64,000 nt of DNA from Streptomyces sp. F001 (GTDB lineage Bacteria; Actinomycetota; Actinomycetes; Streptomycetales; Streptomycetaceae), in NCBI RefSeq assembly GCF_004187715.1, contig NZ_QZWF01000017.1, positions 61,737-125,736 of the forward strand, given 5' to 3'. The stretch's first letter is position 1, and every line of letters starts with the position of its first letter. Below are positions 33,637 through 43,107 of the stretch, piece by piece. The position numbers were made by a program, and so were the translations under genes. Below the pieces are notes generated by a model, which did no database searches, had not been told where the DNA came from, and worked only from the letters and a program-made list of their open reading frames with translations.

Positions 33637-33790
33637 AGGTGCTTCCAACTCCCCCGGTGGAACGGTTGATGCGGCGGCGGTTCAGCGGGACGTACGGCAG
33701 GAGGCGACCGGGTGCGGCGGGGCTCCGTGGTGCGGCGCGGCTCTTCCAGTGTGCCCCGTGCGGGGTGGGGCTCCGTGCGGCGTGGATCGG

Positions 33791-35194
33791 TCAGGGCTCA
33801 TGACGCCAGTGTTCTGCGAGGTCGCCCCACAGGTATGCGGTGGTCTCGACGCCCTTGAGGAGCAGGTCGAGCTCGACTTTCTCGTTGGGGGCGTGCCAGC
33901 CGTCGGAGGGGACGGAGATGCCCAGGAAGAGGACGGGTGCGCGGAGGATTTCCTGGAGGTCGGCGGCGGGTCCGGAGCCACCTTCGCGGGTGTAGCGGAC
34001 TGGTTTTTCGAAGGCTCGGTTCATGGCGCGGGCGACGGACTGCAGGGCCGGGTGGTCCAGTGGCGTCAGGCAGGGGCGTGTGGCCGCGGAGAAGGTGATG
34101 TCGTGTCGGATGCCGGCGGGGATCTGGTCGGCCGCCCAGGCGCGGAAGGCTTTCTCGATGTGGTCGGGGTCCTGGCCCGCGACCAGGCGGAAGGACAGCT
34201 TCACCATGGCCGTGGACGGGATGATCGTCTTGCTGCCGGGGCCCTGGTAGCCGCTGCCGATGCCGTTGACCTCGGCCGTGGGGCGGGCCCATATGCGCTC
34301 CAGGGTGGTGTATCCGGCCTCGCCCTGGGTGGCGTACGACTTGGCGGTGCGGAGCCACTGCTGCTCGTCGAAGGGCAGTTCGGCGAGGAGTGCGCGCTCC
34401 CGGTCGGTGAGGTCGACGACGCCGTCGTAGAAGCCGGGGATCGCCACGCGCGCGTGCTCGTCGTGCAGGGCGGCGACGAGGCGGGCGACGGCGGTCGCCG
34501 GGTTGGGGACGGCGCCGCCGAAGGAGCCGGAGTGGATGTCCTGGTCGGGGCCGTGCAGCCGGAGCTCGCACTCGGCGAGGCCGCGCATGCCGGTGCACAC
34601 GGTGGGGGTGTCCTCGGACCACATGCCGGTGTCGGAGACGATCACCGCGTCGGTGGTGAGCCGGTGGGCGTGCTCCTGGACGAGGGCCCGGAAGTGCGGG
34701 GAGCCGGACTCCTCCTCGCCTTCGATCAGCAGTTTGAGGTTGACGGCCGGGGTGGTGCGGCCGGTGGCGGCGAGGTGGGCGCGGATGCCGAGTGTGTGGA
34801 AGAACACCTGGCCCTTGTCGTCGGCGGCCCCGCGCGCGTAGAGGCGGTTTTCCCGGACGACGGGGTGGAAGGGCTCGCTGTCCCAGCCGTCCTCGCGGGC
34901 GGCGGGCTGCACGTCGTGGTGGCCGTAGACGAGGACGGTGGGTGCGGTGGGGTCGTCGGAGGGCCACTCGGCGTAGACGGCGGGTGCGCCCTGCGTCTGC
35001 CAGATCTCGGCGGTCGGGAAGCCGGTCTCCTTGAGCTTGCCGGCGAGCCAGTCGGCGCTGCGCCGTACGTCGGGCGCGTGGTGGGGTTGGGCGGACACCG
35101 ACGGGATGCGCAGCCACTCGGCGAGGTCGTCGAGGAAGGCGCCAGCGTGCTGGTCGATGTACGTGCGGACGGCGCTGTCCGGGGTCTGGCTCAT
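33791..35194 (-). CDS. M20-family metallodipeptidase
   Basis: A 467-residue cytoplasmic peptidase of the M20 dipeptidase group (CNDP/PepV-like). Zinc ligands and catalytic residues are visible in order: YGHHDVQP near residue 83 (His and catalytic Asp), ARGAADDKG near 115 (bridging Asp), EGEEESGS near 150 (catalytic Glu-Glu), SDTG near 178, and a dimerisation/lid domain with HSGSFGGAVPNP near 220. The final His is in TREGGSGP, where the conserved residue may be supplied differently. No signal peptide. It follows adnB by ten bases on the same strand and may be co-transcribed. Confidence 0.9.
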   Translation of the reverse strand: MSQTPDSAVRTYIDQHAGAFLDDLAEWLRIPSVSAQPHHAPDVRRSADWLAGKLKETGFPTAEIWQTQGAPAVYAEWPSDDPTAPTVLVYGHHDVQPAAREDGWDSEPFHPVVRENRLYARGAADDKGQVFFHTLGIRAHLAATGRTTPAVNLKLLIEGEEESGSPHFRALVQEHAHRLTTDAVIVSDTGMWSEDTPTVCTGMRGLAECELRLHGPDQDIHSGSFGGAVPNPATAVARLVAALHDEHARVAIPGFYDGVVDLTDRERALLAELPFDEQQWLRTAKSYATQGEAGYTTLERIWARPTAEVNGIGSGYQGPGSKTIIPSTAMVKLSFRLVAGQDPDHIEKAFRAWAADQIPAGIRHDITFSAATRPCLTPLDHPALQSVARAMNRAFEKPVRYTREGGSGPAADLQEILRAPVLFLGISVPSDGWHAPNEKVELDLLLKGVETTAYLWGDLAEHWRHEP

Positions 35195-35204
35195 GGTCAC
35201 GAGC

Positions 35205-38200
35205 CTATCGGCCCACAGTGACAGTCCGGTCGTGCGGTTCGTCACCGGGCGGCTCGTCCAACAGCAGCTGTTCCAGTGCGGCGCGGTCCGGGAGGTCGTC
35301 GGGGCGTACGACCTCGCCGGTGCGTACGTGCACGAAGGAGGCGGTGACCGATTCCAGGGGCACCCCCTGCTGCTCGGCCCAGGCGAGTCGGTACACGGCG
35401 AGCTGGAGGGGGTCGGCGGTCGGGGTGCGGCCGGTCTTCCAGTCGACGATCTCGTACGTCGCCTGCTCGCCGTCGCCGTTCTGGTAGACGGCGTCGATAC
35501 GGCCCCGTACGACGCGGCCGGCGATGGCGAGCTGGAAGGGGGCTTCGACGCGGGAGGGCGTGCGGTGGGCGTACTCGGTGCGTTCGAAGGCTTCCTTGAG
35601 GTCCTCCAGATCGCGTTCGTCGGCGATCTCGGCTTCGGTGCCGGGCAGCTCTTCCGGCTCCAGCATGGGCAGGGTCAGTTCTTCGAAGCGTGCCTCGACC
35701 CAGGCGTGGAAGCGGGTGCCGCGGCGGGCGGCGGGCTGGGGTGGATGTGGCATGGGGCGGGCCAGCTCCTGGGCGAAGCCGTCCGGGTCGGCGGCGAGGC
35801 GCAGCAGTTGGGTGGTGGTCAGCGATGCCGGCAGGGGGACCTCGGTGACGGACTCGCGCGCGCGGAGGAGTTCCCCGGTGAGGGCGTCGAGGTCGCGGTC
35901 CCAGGAGGCGATGGTGCGGGCCTCTTCGGGGGTGAGCGGGCTCGGCTCGGGCTCCGGGGGGTGTGGGCGTGCGCCGTGCGTGGTGTGGAGGTCCGGGGAC
36001 GTCGCCTGGTGCGGGACGGTCGGACGGTGCTGCTCCGTCGGGCGCTGCGTGGCCCAGGAGTCCCAGTCGGCCGGGTCCTCCTCGGTTTCATCCGCGTATG
36101 GGATCTCGTCCTCATAGGGGATCTCGTGTCCATGGGGGATCTCGTCGTCCGATGGCGGGGGCCAGTCCGGGTCGTCGTGGGTGCCGGGGTCTTGTACGGC
36201 GGCGGGGTGGCCACTGTCGTGGGAGGCGAGGTCGTCGAGGTGGGCGAGGACCGTCGCGGCGGCCGCGCGGCGTCGGGCCAGTGCCGTGTCGTCCAGGGGC
36301 AGTGGCCAGCGCTGCTCGGCGGTGGCCTGGTGCAGGGCCGGGTTCTCCTCGTCCTCGGCGGGTTCCTCCGCCCATGCCTCGATCTCGCCGTGACCGGCGG
36401 CGCAGTGGTCGTGGAGGGCTAGGAGGAAGTCGGACGGTCCGCGGGGCTTCTTCTGCGTGGGGCCCCACCAGTGGCCGGAGCCGAGCAGCAGGGAGCGGGG
36501 GCGGGTGAAGGTGACGTAACCGAGACGGAGTTCCTCGATGTGCTGGTGGTCCTTCATGGCCTCGTGGAAGGCCTTCATGCCGCGTGAGTCCCAGGTCTGG
36601 ATGTCGGGCAGTGTGTCGACGTCGCCGCGCAGTTCGTGGGGCAGCACCTTGGCCTGGGCTGTCCATTTCTCGCGGCCCTGGCTGCTGGGGAAGGTGCCGG
36701 TGACCAGGCCGGGCACGGCGACGACGTCCCATTCCAGGCCCTTGGACTTGTGCGCGGTGAGCACCTTGACGGTGTTCTCGCCGCCGGGGAGGGCGTTGTC
36801 GAGGCCCTTTTCGTACTGGGCGGCGGTGCGCAGGAAGCCCAGGAAGGCGAGCAGGCTCGCCTCGTTCTCGTTCGCGGCGAAGGAGGCGGCGATGTCCAGG
36901 AAATTGGAGAGGGTTTCGCGGCGGCGGGCGGCCAGGGCGTGCGGGGACGCCGAGAGTTCGACCTCCAGGCCGGTGACGGCGAGGACGCGGTGGAGTACGT
37001 CCATGAGTGGGTCGGACAGGGAGCGGCGCAGGTCGCGCAGTTCGGCGGCGAGGCGCGCGAACCGTACGCGCGCGTCCGGCGAGAAGGGCAGCCCGTCGTC
37101 GTCCCCGCCGCCTTCCAGTGGGGTCTCCAGGAACGTGTCGAGGGCGTCGGCGAGGGAAATCACCTCGGCCGGGTCGACACCTTCGACTGCTTCTGCGAGC
37201 CGGCGGTCGGGGGCGTCGTCCGTGTCCACGCGCGCGTGGGACACGAGTAGCCGGGCGCGCCTGCCCAGGAGGGCGAGGTCGCGCGGGCCGATGCGCCAGC
37301 GGGGGCCGGTCAGCAGGCGGACCAGGGAGGCGTTGGCGCCCGGGTCCTGGAGCACCTCGCAGACGGCGACCAGGTCGGCCACCTCAGGCAGGTGCAGCAG
37401 TCCGGAGAGGCCGACGACCTCCACGGGGATGTCGCGGGCGACGAGCGCGCTCTGGATTTCGGCGAAGTCGGTGGCCGTACGGCACAGGACGGCGATCTCG
37501 CCGGGTTCCTTGCCGGTGCGGACGAGGTGGGCGAGGGAGTCGGCGATCCAGTCGATCTCCTCGGCGTGGGTGGGCAGCAGGGCGCAGCGGACGATGCCGT
37601 CGTGTTCGGCGCCAGGAGCGGGGCGGAGGGCCTCCACGCCCGCGTGCATGGCGCGCAGCGGCTCGGCGAGGCCGTTGGCGAGGTTCAGGAGGCGGCCGCC
37701 GCTGCGGCGGTTCTCGCTGAGCGCCTGGCGGGTGGCGGGGCGGCCGTCGGTGTGGGCGAAGTGGTCGGGGAAGTCGTCCAGGTTGGCGACGGAGGCGCCG
37801 CGCCAGCCGTAGATGGCCTGGCAGGGGTCGCCGACGGCGGTCACGGGGTGGCCGGTGCCGCCGCCGAACAGGCCTGCCAGGAGGACGCGTTGGGCGACGG
37901 ATGTGTCCTGGTACTCGTCGAGGAGGACGACGCGGAACTCGTCGCGCAGGATACGGCCGACGTCGGGGAGTTGGGCGAGGCGCGCGGCGAGGGCGATCTG
38001 GTCGCCGAAGTCGAGCAGGTCGCGCTCGCGTTTCGCGGCCCGGTAGCGCAGGACCAGTGCGGTGAGTTCGCGGCGGGCGGCGGCCGTCTCGGGGACCTTG
38101 CGCAGGTCGGCGTTGGTGAGTTTGACGCGCTGCAGGGTGTGCAGCAGTTCGGCGTCCCAGGTGCGCAGGTCCTCGGGGCGTACGAGGTGTTCGGCGAGTT

Positions 38201-38726
38201 CGGAGTCCAGGGTGAGCAGGTCGCTGACGAGGTCCGCGAAGGAGCGGGTCAGCGCCGGGTACGGGCCCGGGGCTTCGCGCAGCACGCGCGCGGCGAGCTG
38301 GTAGCGGGTGGCGTCGGCGAGGAGGCGGGAGGTCGGTTCGAGCCCGATGCGTAGGCCGTGGTCGGTCAGCAGACGGCCCGCGAACGCGTGGTAGGTGGAG
38401 ATGACCGGTTCGCCGGGCGGGTTGTCCGGGTCGATGACGTCCGGGTCGGTCACACCGGCCTCGACGAGGGCCTTGCGGACGCGCTCGGCGAGTTCGCCTG
38501 CGGCCTTGTTGGTGAAGGTGAGGCCGAGCACCTGTTCGGGGGCGACCTGGCCGGTACCGACCAGCCACACCACGCGGGCCGCCATCACTGTGGTCTTGCC
38601 GGATCCGGCTCCGGCCACGATCACCTGCGGGGCGGGCGGCGCGGTGATGCAGGCCGTCTGCTCCGGGGTGAACGGAATCCCGAGGAGCTCCTTGAGCTGC
38701 TCGGGATCGGTGATACGGGCGGGCAC
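35205..38726 (-). CDS. adnB: AdnB-like helicase-nuclease subunit
   Basis: A 1173-residue SF1A helicase fused to a RecB-type nuclease, the second subunit of the actinobacterial end-resection machine AdnAB. P-loop GAGSGKTTV is near residue 40, TFTNKAAGE near 70, DEYQDTS near 270, GDPCQAIYGWRGA near 300 and LTAHKSKGLEW near 660. After an acidic low-complexity linker (about 840-940) comes the nuclease domain with GTRFHAWVE and the catalytic IVDWKTGR near 1110. No Fe-S cysteines are seen at its end, unlike the partner. GTG 38726 is used; GTG 38750 is an alternative. It lies about 90 bases after adnA. Confidence 0.87.
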   Translation of the reverse strand: MPARITDPEQLKELLGIPFTPEQTACITAPPAPQVIVAGAGSGKTTVMAARVVWLVGTGQVAPEQVLGLTFTNKAAGELAERVRKALVEAGVTDPDVIDPDNPPGEPVISTYHAFAGRLLTDHGLRIGLEPTSRLLADATRYQLAARVLREAPGPYPALTRSFADLVSDLLTLDSELAEHLVRPEDLRTWDAELLHTLQRVKLTNADLRKVPETAAARRELTALVLRYRAAKRERDLLDFGDQIALAARLAQLPDVGRILRDEFRVVLLDEYQDTSVAQRVLLAGLFGGGTGHPVTAVGDPCQAIYGWRGASVANLDDFPDHFAHTDGRPATRQALSENRRSGGRLLNLANGLAEPLRAMHAGVEALRPAPGAEHDGIVRCALLPTHAEEIDWIADSLAHLVRTGKEPGEIAVLCRTATDFAEIQSALVARDIPVEVVGLSGLLHLPEVADLVAVCEVLQDPGANASLVRLLTGPRWRIGPRDLALLGRRARLLVSHARVDTDDAPDRRLAEAVEGVDPAEVISLADALDTFLETPLEGGGDDDGLPFSPDARVRFARLAAELRDLRRSLSDPLMDVLHRVLAVTGLEVELSASPHALAARRRETLSNFLDIAASFAANENEASLLAFLGFLRTAAQYEKGLDNALPGGENTVKVLTAHKSKGLEWDVVAVPGLVTGTFPSSQGREKWTAQAKVLPHELRGDVDTLPDIQTWDSRGMKAFHEAMKDHQHIEELRLGYVTFTRPRSLLLGSGHWWGPTQKKPRGPSDFLLALHDHCAAGHGEIEAWAEEPAEDEENPALHQATAEQRWPLPLDDTALARRRAAAATVLAHLDDLASHDSGHPAAVQDPGTHDDPDWPPPSDDEIPHGHEIPYEDEIPYADETEEDPADWDSWATQRPTEQHRPTVPHQATSPDLHTTHGARPHPPEPEPSPLTPEEARTIASWDRDLDALTGELLRARESVTEVPLPASLTTTQLLRLAADPDGFAQELARPMPHPPQPAARRGTRFHAWVEARFEELTLPMLEPEELPGTEAEIADERDLEDLKEAFERTEYAHRTPSRVEAPFQLAIAGRVVRGRIDAVYQNGDGEQATYEIVDWKTGRTPTADPLQLAVYRLAWAEQQGVPLESVTASFVHVRTGEVVRPDDLPDRAALEQLLLDEPPGDEPHDRTVTVGR

Positions 38727-38818
38727 GTCCAAGAGGCTAACGGCGGGCACTGACAGCAGATGCCGTCATCGGCTCCCGGGAGCGGAGAAGCGTAGGTCAG
38801 CGCATGTGGTGTTGTACG

Positions 38819-41800
38819 TCACTCGATCACGTGGCGGCCCTCGGGACGCGCGCTGCACGACGCTCGGAACGTGCAGTGCGTGCAGTGCTGGCCGGTGGTC
38901 GGGGTGAACCGTTCGTCGAGCACCTTGCCTGCCGCGGTGGCCAGGAGCTCGCCGACCCACTCCCCCTCAAGGGCGTCCTGCGCCTGCACCTTGGGCAGTG
39001 TCTCGCCGCCGTCCCGCTTGGCGGCGCCCTGGCGCAGCTGGACGAGTTCGGCGCCGCCCGGTTCGGGGCGCACTCCGTCGAAGGCCTCGTCGACAGCGCC
39101 TTCACGGACGGCCAGCTGGTAGACCGCGAGCTGGGGGTGACGGGCCACGTCGGCCGCGCTGGGCGCCTGCTTGCCGGTCTTGAAGTCGACGACGTAGGCG
39201 CGGCCCTCGCCGTCCGCCTCGACGCGGTCCATGGAGCCGCGGATGCGTACCTCGTAGTCGCCCGCTTCGAGGGTGACGTCGAAGTCGTGCTCGCTCGCCA
39301 CCGGCGTACGTCCGGTGCGGTCCATGACGTGCCACTTCAGGAATCTTTCGAGCGCCACGCGCGCGTGCTCCTTCTCCTGCGCCGACTTCCACGGCGCGTC
39401 GAAGGCGAGCGCGTTCCACACCGAGTCCAGGCGTTCCATGAGGACGGCGAGGTCGGCCGGGGTGCGCCCGGAGGCCACCTCGTCGGCGAGGACGTGCACC
39501 ACGTTACCGAAGCCCTGGGCGGCGGTGGCGGGCGCGTCGGCTTTTACCTCGCGGCCGAGGAACCACTGCAGGGCGCAGGTGTTGGCCAGCTGGTTCAGGG
39601 CGCTTCCGGAGAGTACGACGGGCTGGTCGCGGTTGCGTAGCGGCACCTTGGACTCGGTCGGCTCGAACAGGCCCCACCAGCGGTGGGGATGTGCGGATGG
39701 GACGAGTGGGCGGCCGTCCTCGTCGGTGAGCGCGGCGAGCCGGGCCAGTCGGCGTGCGGCGGCCTCCCTCAGGGCGTCGGAGACTCGCGGGTCGACCGTC
39801 GTGGCGCGCAGTTCGGCGACGAGCGCGGCCACGGACAGCGGGCGACGCGGGCGGCCCGTGACGTCCTTGGGTTCGACACCGAGTTCGGTCAGGAAGCGGG
39901 AGGGTTGGTCGCCGTCGTCGGCGGGGGCCTTCACCGCGGTGACGACGAGGCGTTCACGCGCGCGTGTGGCGGCGACGTAGAACAGGCGGCGCTCCTCGGC
40001 GAGCAGTGCACCCGGGGTGAGTGGTTCGGCAAGTCCGTCGCGTCCGATGCGGTCGGCCTCCAGGAGGGAACCGCGGCGGCGCAGATCCGGCCACAGGCCC
40101 TCCTGGACGCCCGCGACGACGACCAGACGCCACTGGAGCCCCTTGGAGCGGTGCGCGGTCATCAGCCGCACGGCGTCGGGGCGTACGGCACGCCGCGTGA
40201 GGGTATCGGCGGCGATGTCCTCGGCCTCCAGCTCCTCCAGGAAGTTGAGGGCGCCGCGGCCGCCGGAGCGTTCCTCGGCGCGGGCGGCGGTCGCGAACAG
40301 CGCACACACGGCGTCCAGGTCGCGGTCCGCGTTGCGTCCGGCGGCACCGCCGCGCCGGGCGGCCCGCTCCAGGCGCGTGGGCCAGGGCGTGCCCTGCCAC
40401 AGGTCCCACAGCGCCTCCTCGGCCGTACCGCCGCCCGCGAGGCGCTCGCGCGCCGTGCGCAGCAGCGCGCCGAGGCGCTGGGCACCGCGCGCGTACGCCG
40501 GGTCGTGTGCCACCAGCCGTTCGGGTTCGGCGAGCGCTCGCGCGAGCAGTTCGTTCGACGGCGGCGGCACCGGATTGCCCGCGGCCCGCTCCTCCTCACG
40601 CAGGGCACGGCCGAGGCGGCGCAGATCGGCGGCGTCCATGCCGGCGAGGGGGGAGGTGAGGAGAGTGAGGGCGGTTTCGGTATCGAGCCAGGGAGTGTGC
40701 TGTTCGGGTTCTTCGGGATCCGCCGGCTCCGCGGTTTCCGCCCGCTCCGGGGCGCGCAGGTCGTTGCCTGCCCGGCCAGACTCCGCCGTGGCGACCGCCC
40801 GGAGCGCCGTCAGCAGCGGGGCCACCGCCGGCTCGTGGCGCAGCGGCATGTCGTCGCCGTCGATGTCGAGGGGCACGCCGGCGGCTGTGAGGGCGCGGCG
40901 GACCGTGGGGATGGTGCGCGATCCGGCGCGCACCAGGACGGCCATGTCGCTCCAGGGGACGCCGTCCTCGAGATGGGCCCTGCGGAGGATGTCGGCGATG
41001 TTGTCCAGCTCGGTGCCGGGCGTCGGGTACATGTAGACCTCGACGCGGCCGCCGTCGCGCACCGGAGCCGGCTCGCGGTGGGCGCGCACCTTGTCCGCGG
41101 GGAGGCGGGTCAGCGGCATGCGTTGGGTCAGCAGCCGGGTCGCGGCGAGCAGGGTGGCAGCGCAGCGGCGGGAGGTCCGCAGCACCTCGACGGGGGCCGG
41201 GCGGCCGTCCGCGCGTGGAAAGGCGCGCGGAAAGTCCAGGATGCCGTTCACGTCCGCGCCCCGGAAGGCGTAGATCGACTGGTCGGGATCGCCGAAGGCG
41301 ACCAGGGTGCGCCCCTCGCCGGCCAGGGCGTGCAGGAGACGGACCTGGGCGGGGTCGGTGTCCTGGTACTCGTCCACGAACACGGCGTCGTACTGCGCGG
41401 TGAGCCGCTGGGCGACCTCGGGGCGGCGGGCGAGGAGCACCGCGCGGTGGACCAGTTCGGCGTAGTCGAGCACGCCCTGCAGGTCGAGCACATCGAGGTA
41501 CTCGGCAAGGAAGGCTGCCGCGGCGCGCCAGTCGGGGCGGCCGATGTGCCGCGCGAAAGCGTCCAGGGCGTCCGGTCCCAGGCCCAGCTCACGGCTGCGG
41601 GCGAGCACCGCACGGACCTCGTCGGCGAAGCCGCGGGTGGTCAGGCAGGCGCGCAGCTCGTCCGGCCAGCGCACGTGCGCGAGACCGAGCCGCTCAAGGT
41701 CCGGCTGGCCGGCGAGCAGCTCGCGGACGGTCACGTCCTGCTCGGGCCCGGACAGCAGCCGCAGCGGCTCGACGAACAGGTCGCTGTCCTGGTGGGCGCG

Positions 41801-42172
41801 CACGAGGGCGTAGCAGAACGAGTGGAAGGTGGTCGCCTGGGGCGCGCGGGCCGCTCCTATCCGCAGCGCCATGCGGTCGCGTAGTTCCACGGCGGCCTTG
41901 CGGCTGAACGTCAGCACCAGGATCCGCTCGGGGTCCCCTCCGCGCGCGATGCGGGCCGCGACGGACTCCACGAGCGTGGTGGTCTTGCCGGTTCCCGGGC
42001 CTGCGAGGACGAGCAGAGGTCCCGCCTCATGGTCAACCACCGCGCGCTGTGCCGCGTCCAGACGAGGGGGACCCGTTCGGACCGGCGGGGTACGCACCAG
42101 TCGGTAAGCGCCACGGCTCCCCTGTCGCACCTGTGGGTGCGACGGGCGCTGGATGGAGGAAGAGGAGCTCAC
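38819..42172 (-). CDS. adnA: AdnA-like helicase-nuclease subunit
   Basis: A 1117-residue SF1 helicase-nuclease, first gene of the pair. P-loop GPGTGKTTT is near residue 50, TFSRKAAVEL near 85, DEYQDTDPAQ near 275, GDPDQSIYAFRGAD near 300 and LMTAHRSKGLQW near 672. The C-terminal RecB-like nuclease has VVDFKTGK near 1010. It is bracketed by a Cys in CALQWFLG and the cluster CTHCTFRASC near 1098, the four-Cys iron-sulfur staple of AddB/AdnA-type nucleases. Together AdnA and AdnB unwind and degrade double-strand ends. Start choice (GTG, no strong ribosome-binding site) is uncertain. Confidence 0.87.
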   Translation of the reverse strand: MSSSSSIQRPSHPQVRQGSRGAYRLVRTPPVRTGPPRLDAAQRAVVDHEAGPLLVLAGPGTGKTTTLVESVAARIARGGDPERILVLTFSRKAAVELRDRMALRIGAARAPQATTFHSFCYALVRAHQDSDLFVEPLRLLSGPEQDVTVRELLAGQPDLERLGLAHVRWPDELRACLTTRGFADEVRAVLARSRELGLGPDALDAFARHIGRPDWRAAAAFLAEYLDVLDLQGVLDYAELVHRAVLLARRPEVAQRLTAQYDAVFVDEYQDTDPAQVRLLHALAGEGRTLVAFGDPDQSIYAFRGADVNGILDFPRAFPRADGRPAPVEVLRTSRRCAATLLAATRLLTQRMPLTRLPADKVRAHREPAPVRDGGRVEVYMYPTPGTELDNIADILRRAHLEDGVPWSDMAVLVRAGSRTIPTVRRALTAAGVPLDIDGDDMPLRHEPAVAPLLTALRAVATAESGRAGNDLRAPERAETAEPADPEEPEQHTPWLDTETALTLLTSPLAGMDAADLRRLGRALREEERAAGNPVPPPSNELLARALAEPERLVAHDPAYARGAQRLGALLRTARERLAGGGTAEEALWDLWQGTPWPTRLERAARRGGAAGRNADRDLDAVCALFATAARAEERSGGRGALNFLEELEAEDIAADTLTRRAVRPDAVRLMTAHRSKGLQWRLVVVAGVQEGLWPDLRRRGSLLEADRIGRDGLAEPLTPGALLAEERRLFYVAATRARERLVVTAVKAPADDGDQPSRFLTELGVEPKDVTGRPRRPLSVAALVAELRATTVDPRVSDALREAAARRLARLAALTDEDGRPLVPSAHPHRWWGLFEPTESKVPLRNRDQPVVLSGSALNQLANTCALQWFLGREVKADAPATAAQGFGNVVHVLADEVASGRTPADLAVLMERLDSVWNALAFDAPWKSAQEKEHARVALERFLKWHVMDRTGRTPVASEHDFDVTLEAGDYEVRIRGSMDRVEADGEGRAYVVDFKTGKQAPSAADVARHPQLAVYQLAVREGAVDEAFDGVRPEPGGAELVQLRQGAAKRDGGETLPKVQAQDALEGEWVGELLATAAGKVLDERFTPTTGQHCTHCTFRASCSARPEGRHVIE

Positions 42173-42480
42173 GTGGTTCGCCGGTCCTGGTGGGTGTGCA
42201 GTCTCGGTGTCGGCGCGGAGCGCCGTCGTCGGGGGTGGCGGTCGGGTGACGGGTGGGCCGTCCGCCGCGCGAGGCAGGCGGTGACCGCGGGATGAGGGAG
42301 ACACGCGCAGCCGACGCTACGCCGACGAAAGGGACGGAAGCAGGACTTCCGCTTCTTCCCTCGGGACTCACGTGGCCCGCCTGTCTCATCTCTCTCGAAC
42401 GTACGTCATGCCACGGATGTGCCCTGTTTCGCTCATACGGATCACGGGTCACACGCGGACGCGTCCGATGGCGGAAGCTG
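42173..42480. other. Intergenic control region upstream of adnA
   Basis: 308 bases without a supported gene, between the alkyltransferase-like gene and adnA, both on the minus strand. It holds a small GGAAG/CTTCC inverted repeat (42336-42350) and a GAAC-GTAC-GTCA sequence (42397-42408). The latter resembles half of an actinobacterial LexA box but with two mismatches. TAGCGT near 42314 (minus) is a possible adnA -10. I see nothing else. Confidence 0.4.
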
Positions 42481-42921
42481 TCAGGTGTGACCCTCCGCGC
42501 GTTCGCCGCCGTCCCATCGCGCGCGTCTCATGTCGAGGCGCGGCAGGTGACCCTCCGCGGCCCGGCTCGCCTCCTTCAGCGGTGTGCCCTCCGCGCGGTA
42601 GTGGCCGAGCGCCTCCAGCTCGTGCCCGGGAAGCAGGACGCCGTCCGCGCGGACGACGCGCCACCACGGAACAGCTCCCCCGTAGAGAGCCATGACGCGG
42701 CCGACCTGACGAGGGCCTCCCACCCGTCTCCCACCACCACCCTTGCCGGAGAGCGCTTCGCGCTCACCCCCCTCATGCTCCAGCCACTCCGCAACGTCGC
42801 CGTACGTCATGACGTGCCCGGCCGGGATCAGTTCGGCGACCTCGAGGACCCGCTCGGCGTACTCCGGCAGGGCGTCGGTGTACTCCGGGCGGGCGTCCCC
42901 AGGAAGACTCTCCTCGCTCAT
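42481..42921 (-). CDS. Alkyltransferase-like protein (ATL)
   Basis: A 146-residue protein of the O6-alkylguanine-DNA-alkyltransferase C-terminal fold. The active-site signature PCHRV is replaced by PWWRV (about residue 87), with Trp in place of the acceptor Cys. ATL proteins therefore cannot remove alkyl groups; they bind O6-alkylguanine, flip it out and flag it for nucleotide-excision repair. The family start motif IPAGHVMTYGDVA is near residues 33-45. A Gly/Arg loop (SGKGGGGRRVG) is inserted after it. Its position beside adnA fits a repair neighbourhood. Confidence 0.88.
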   Translation of the reverse strand: MSEESLPGDARPEYTDALPEYAERVLEVAELIPAGHVMTYGDVAEWLEHEGGEREALSGKGGGGRRVGGPRQVGRVMALYGGAVPWWRVVRADGVLLPGHELEALGHYRAEGTPLKEASRAAEGHLPRLDMRRARWDGGERAEGHT

Positions 42922-43107
42922 TCGCCCCATCCTGCCCCACGGCACCGACAAGGTGACCTGCTCGCCACTGTGCGTGACCCTCGCCGTGGAGCGGCCCGTC
43001 GGGCAGACTGTGCGCTCCCGCATTTGCACCCTGATGCCCCCGTGTGTCGGTGGGGCATGCCACCATCGTGCGGGCGGTGACTGGTGATACGAGATCAAGA
43101 AGAGACG

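Noticed and set aside
42397..42408. LexA/SOS box upstream of adnA (GAAC-GTAC-GTCA)
   Set aside because: Only the left half matches GAAC-N4-GTTC, and two of four bases in the right half are wrong.
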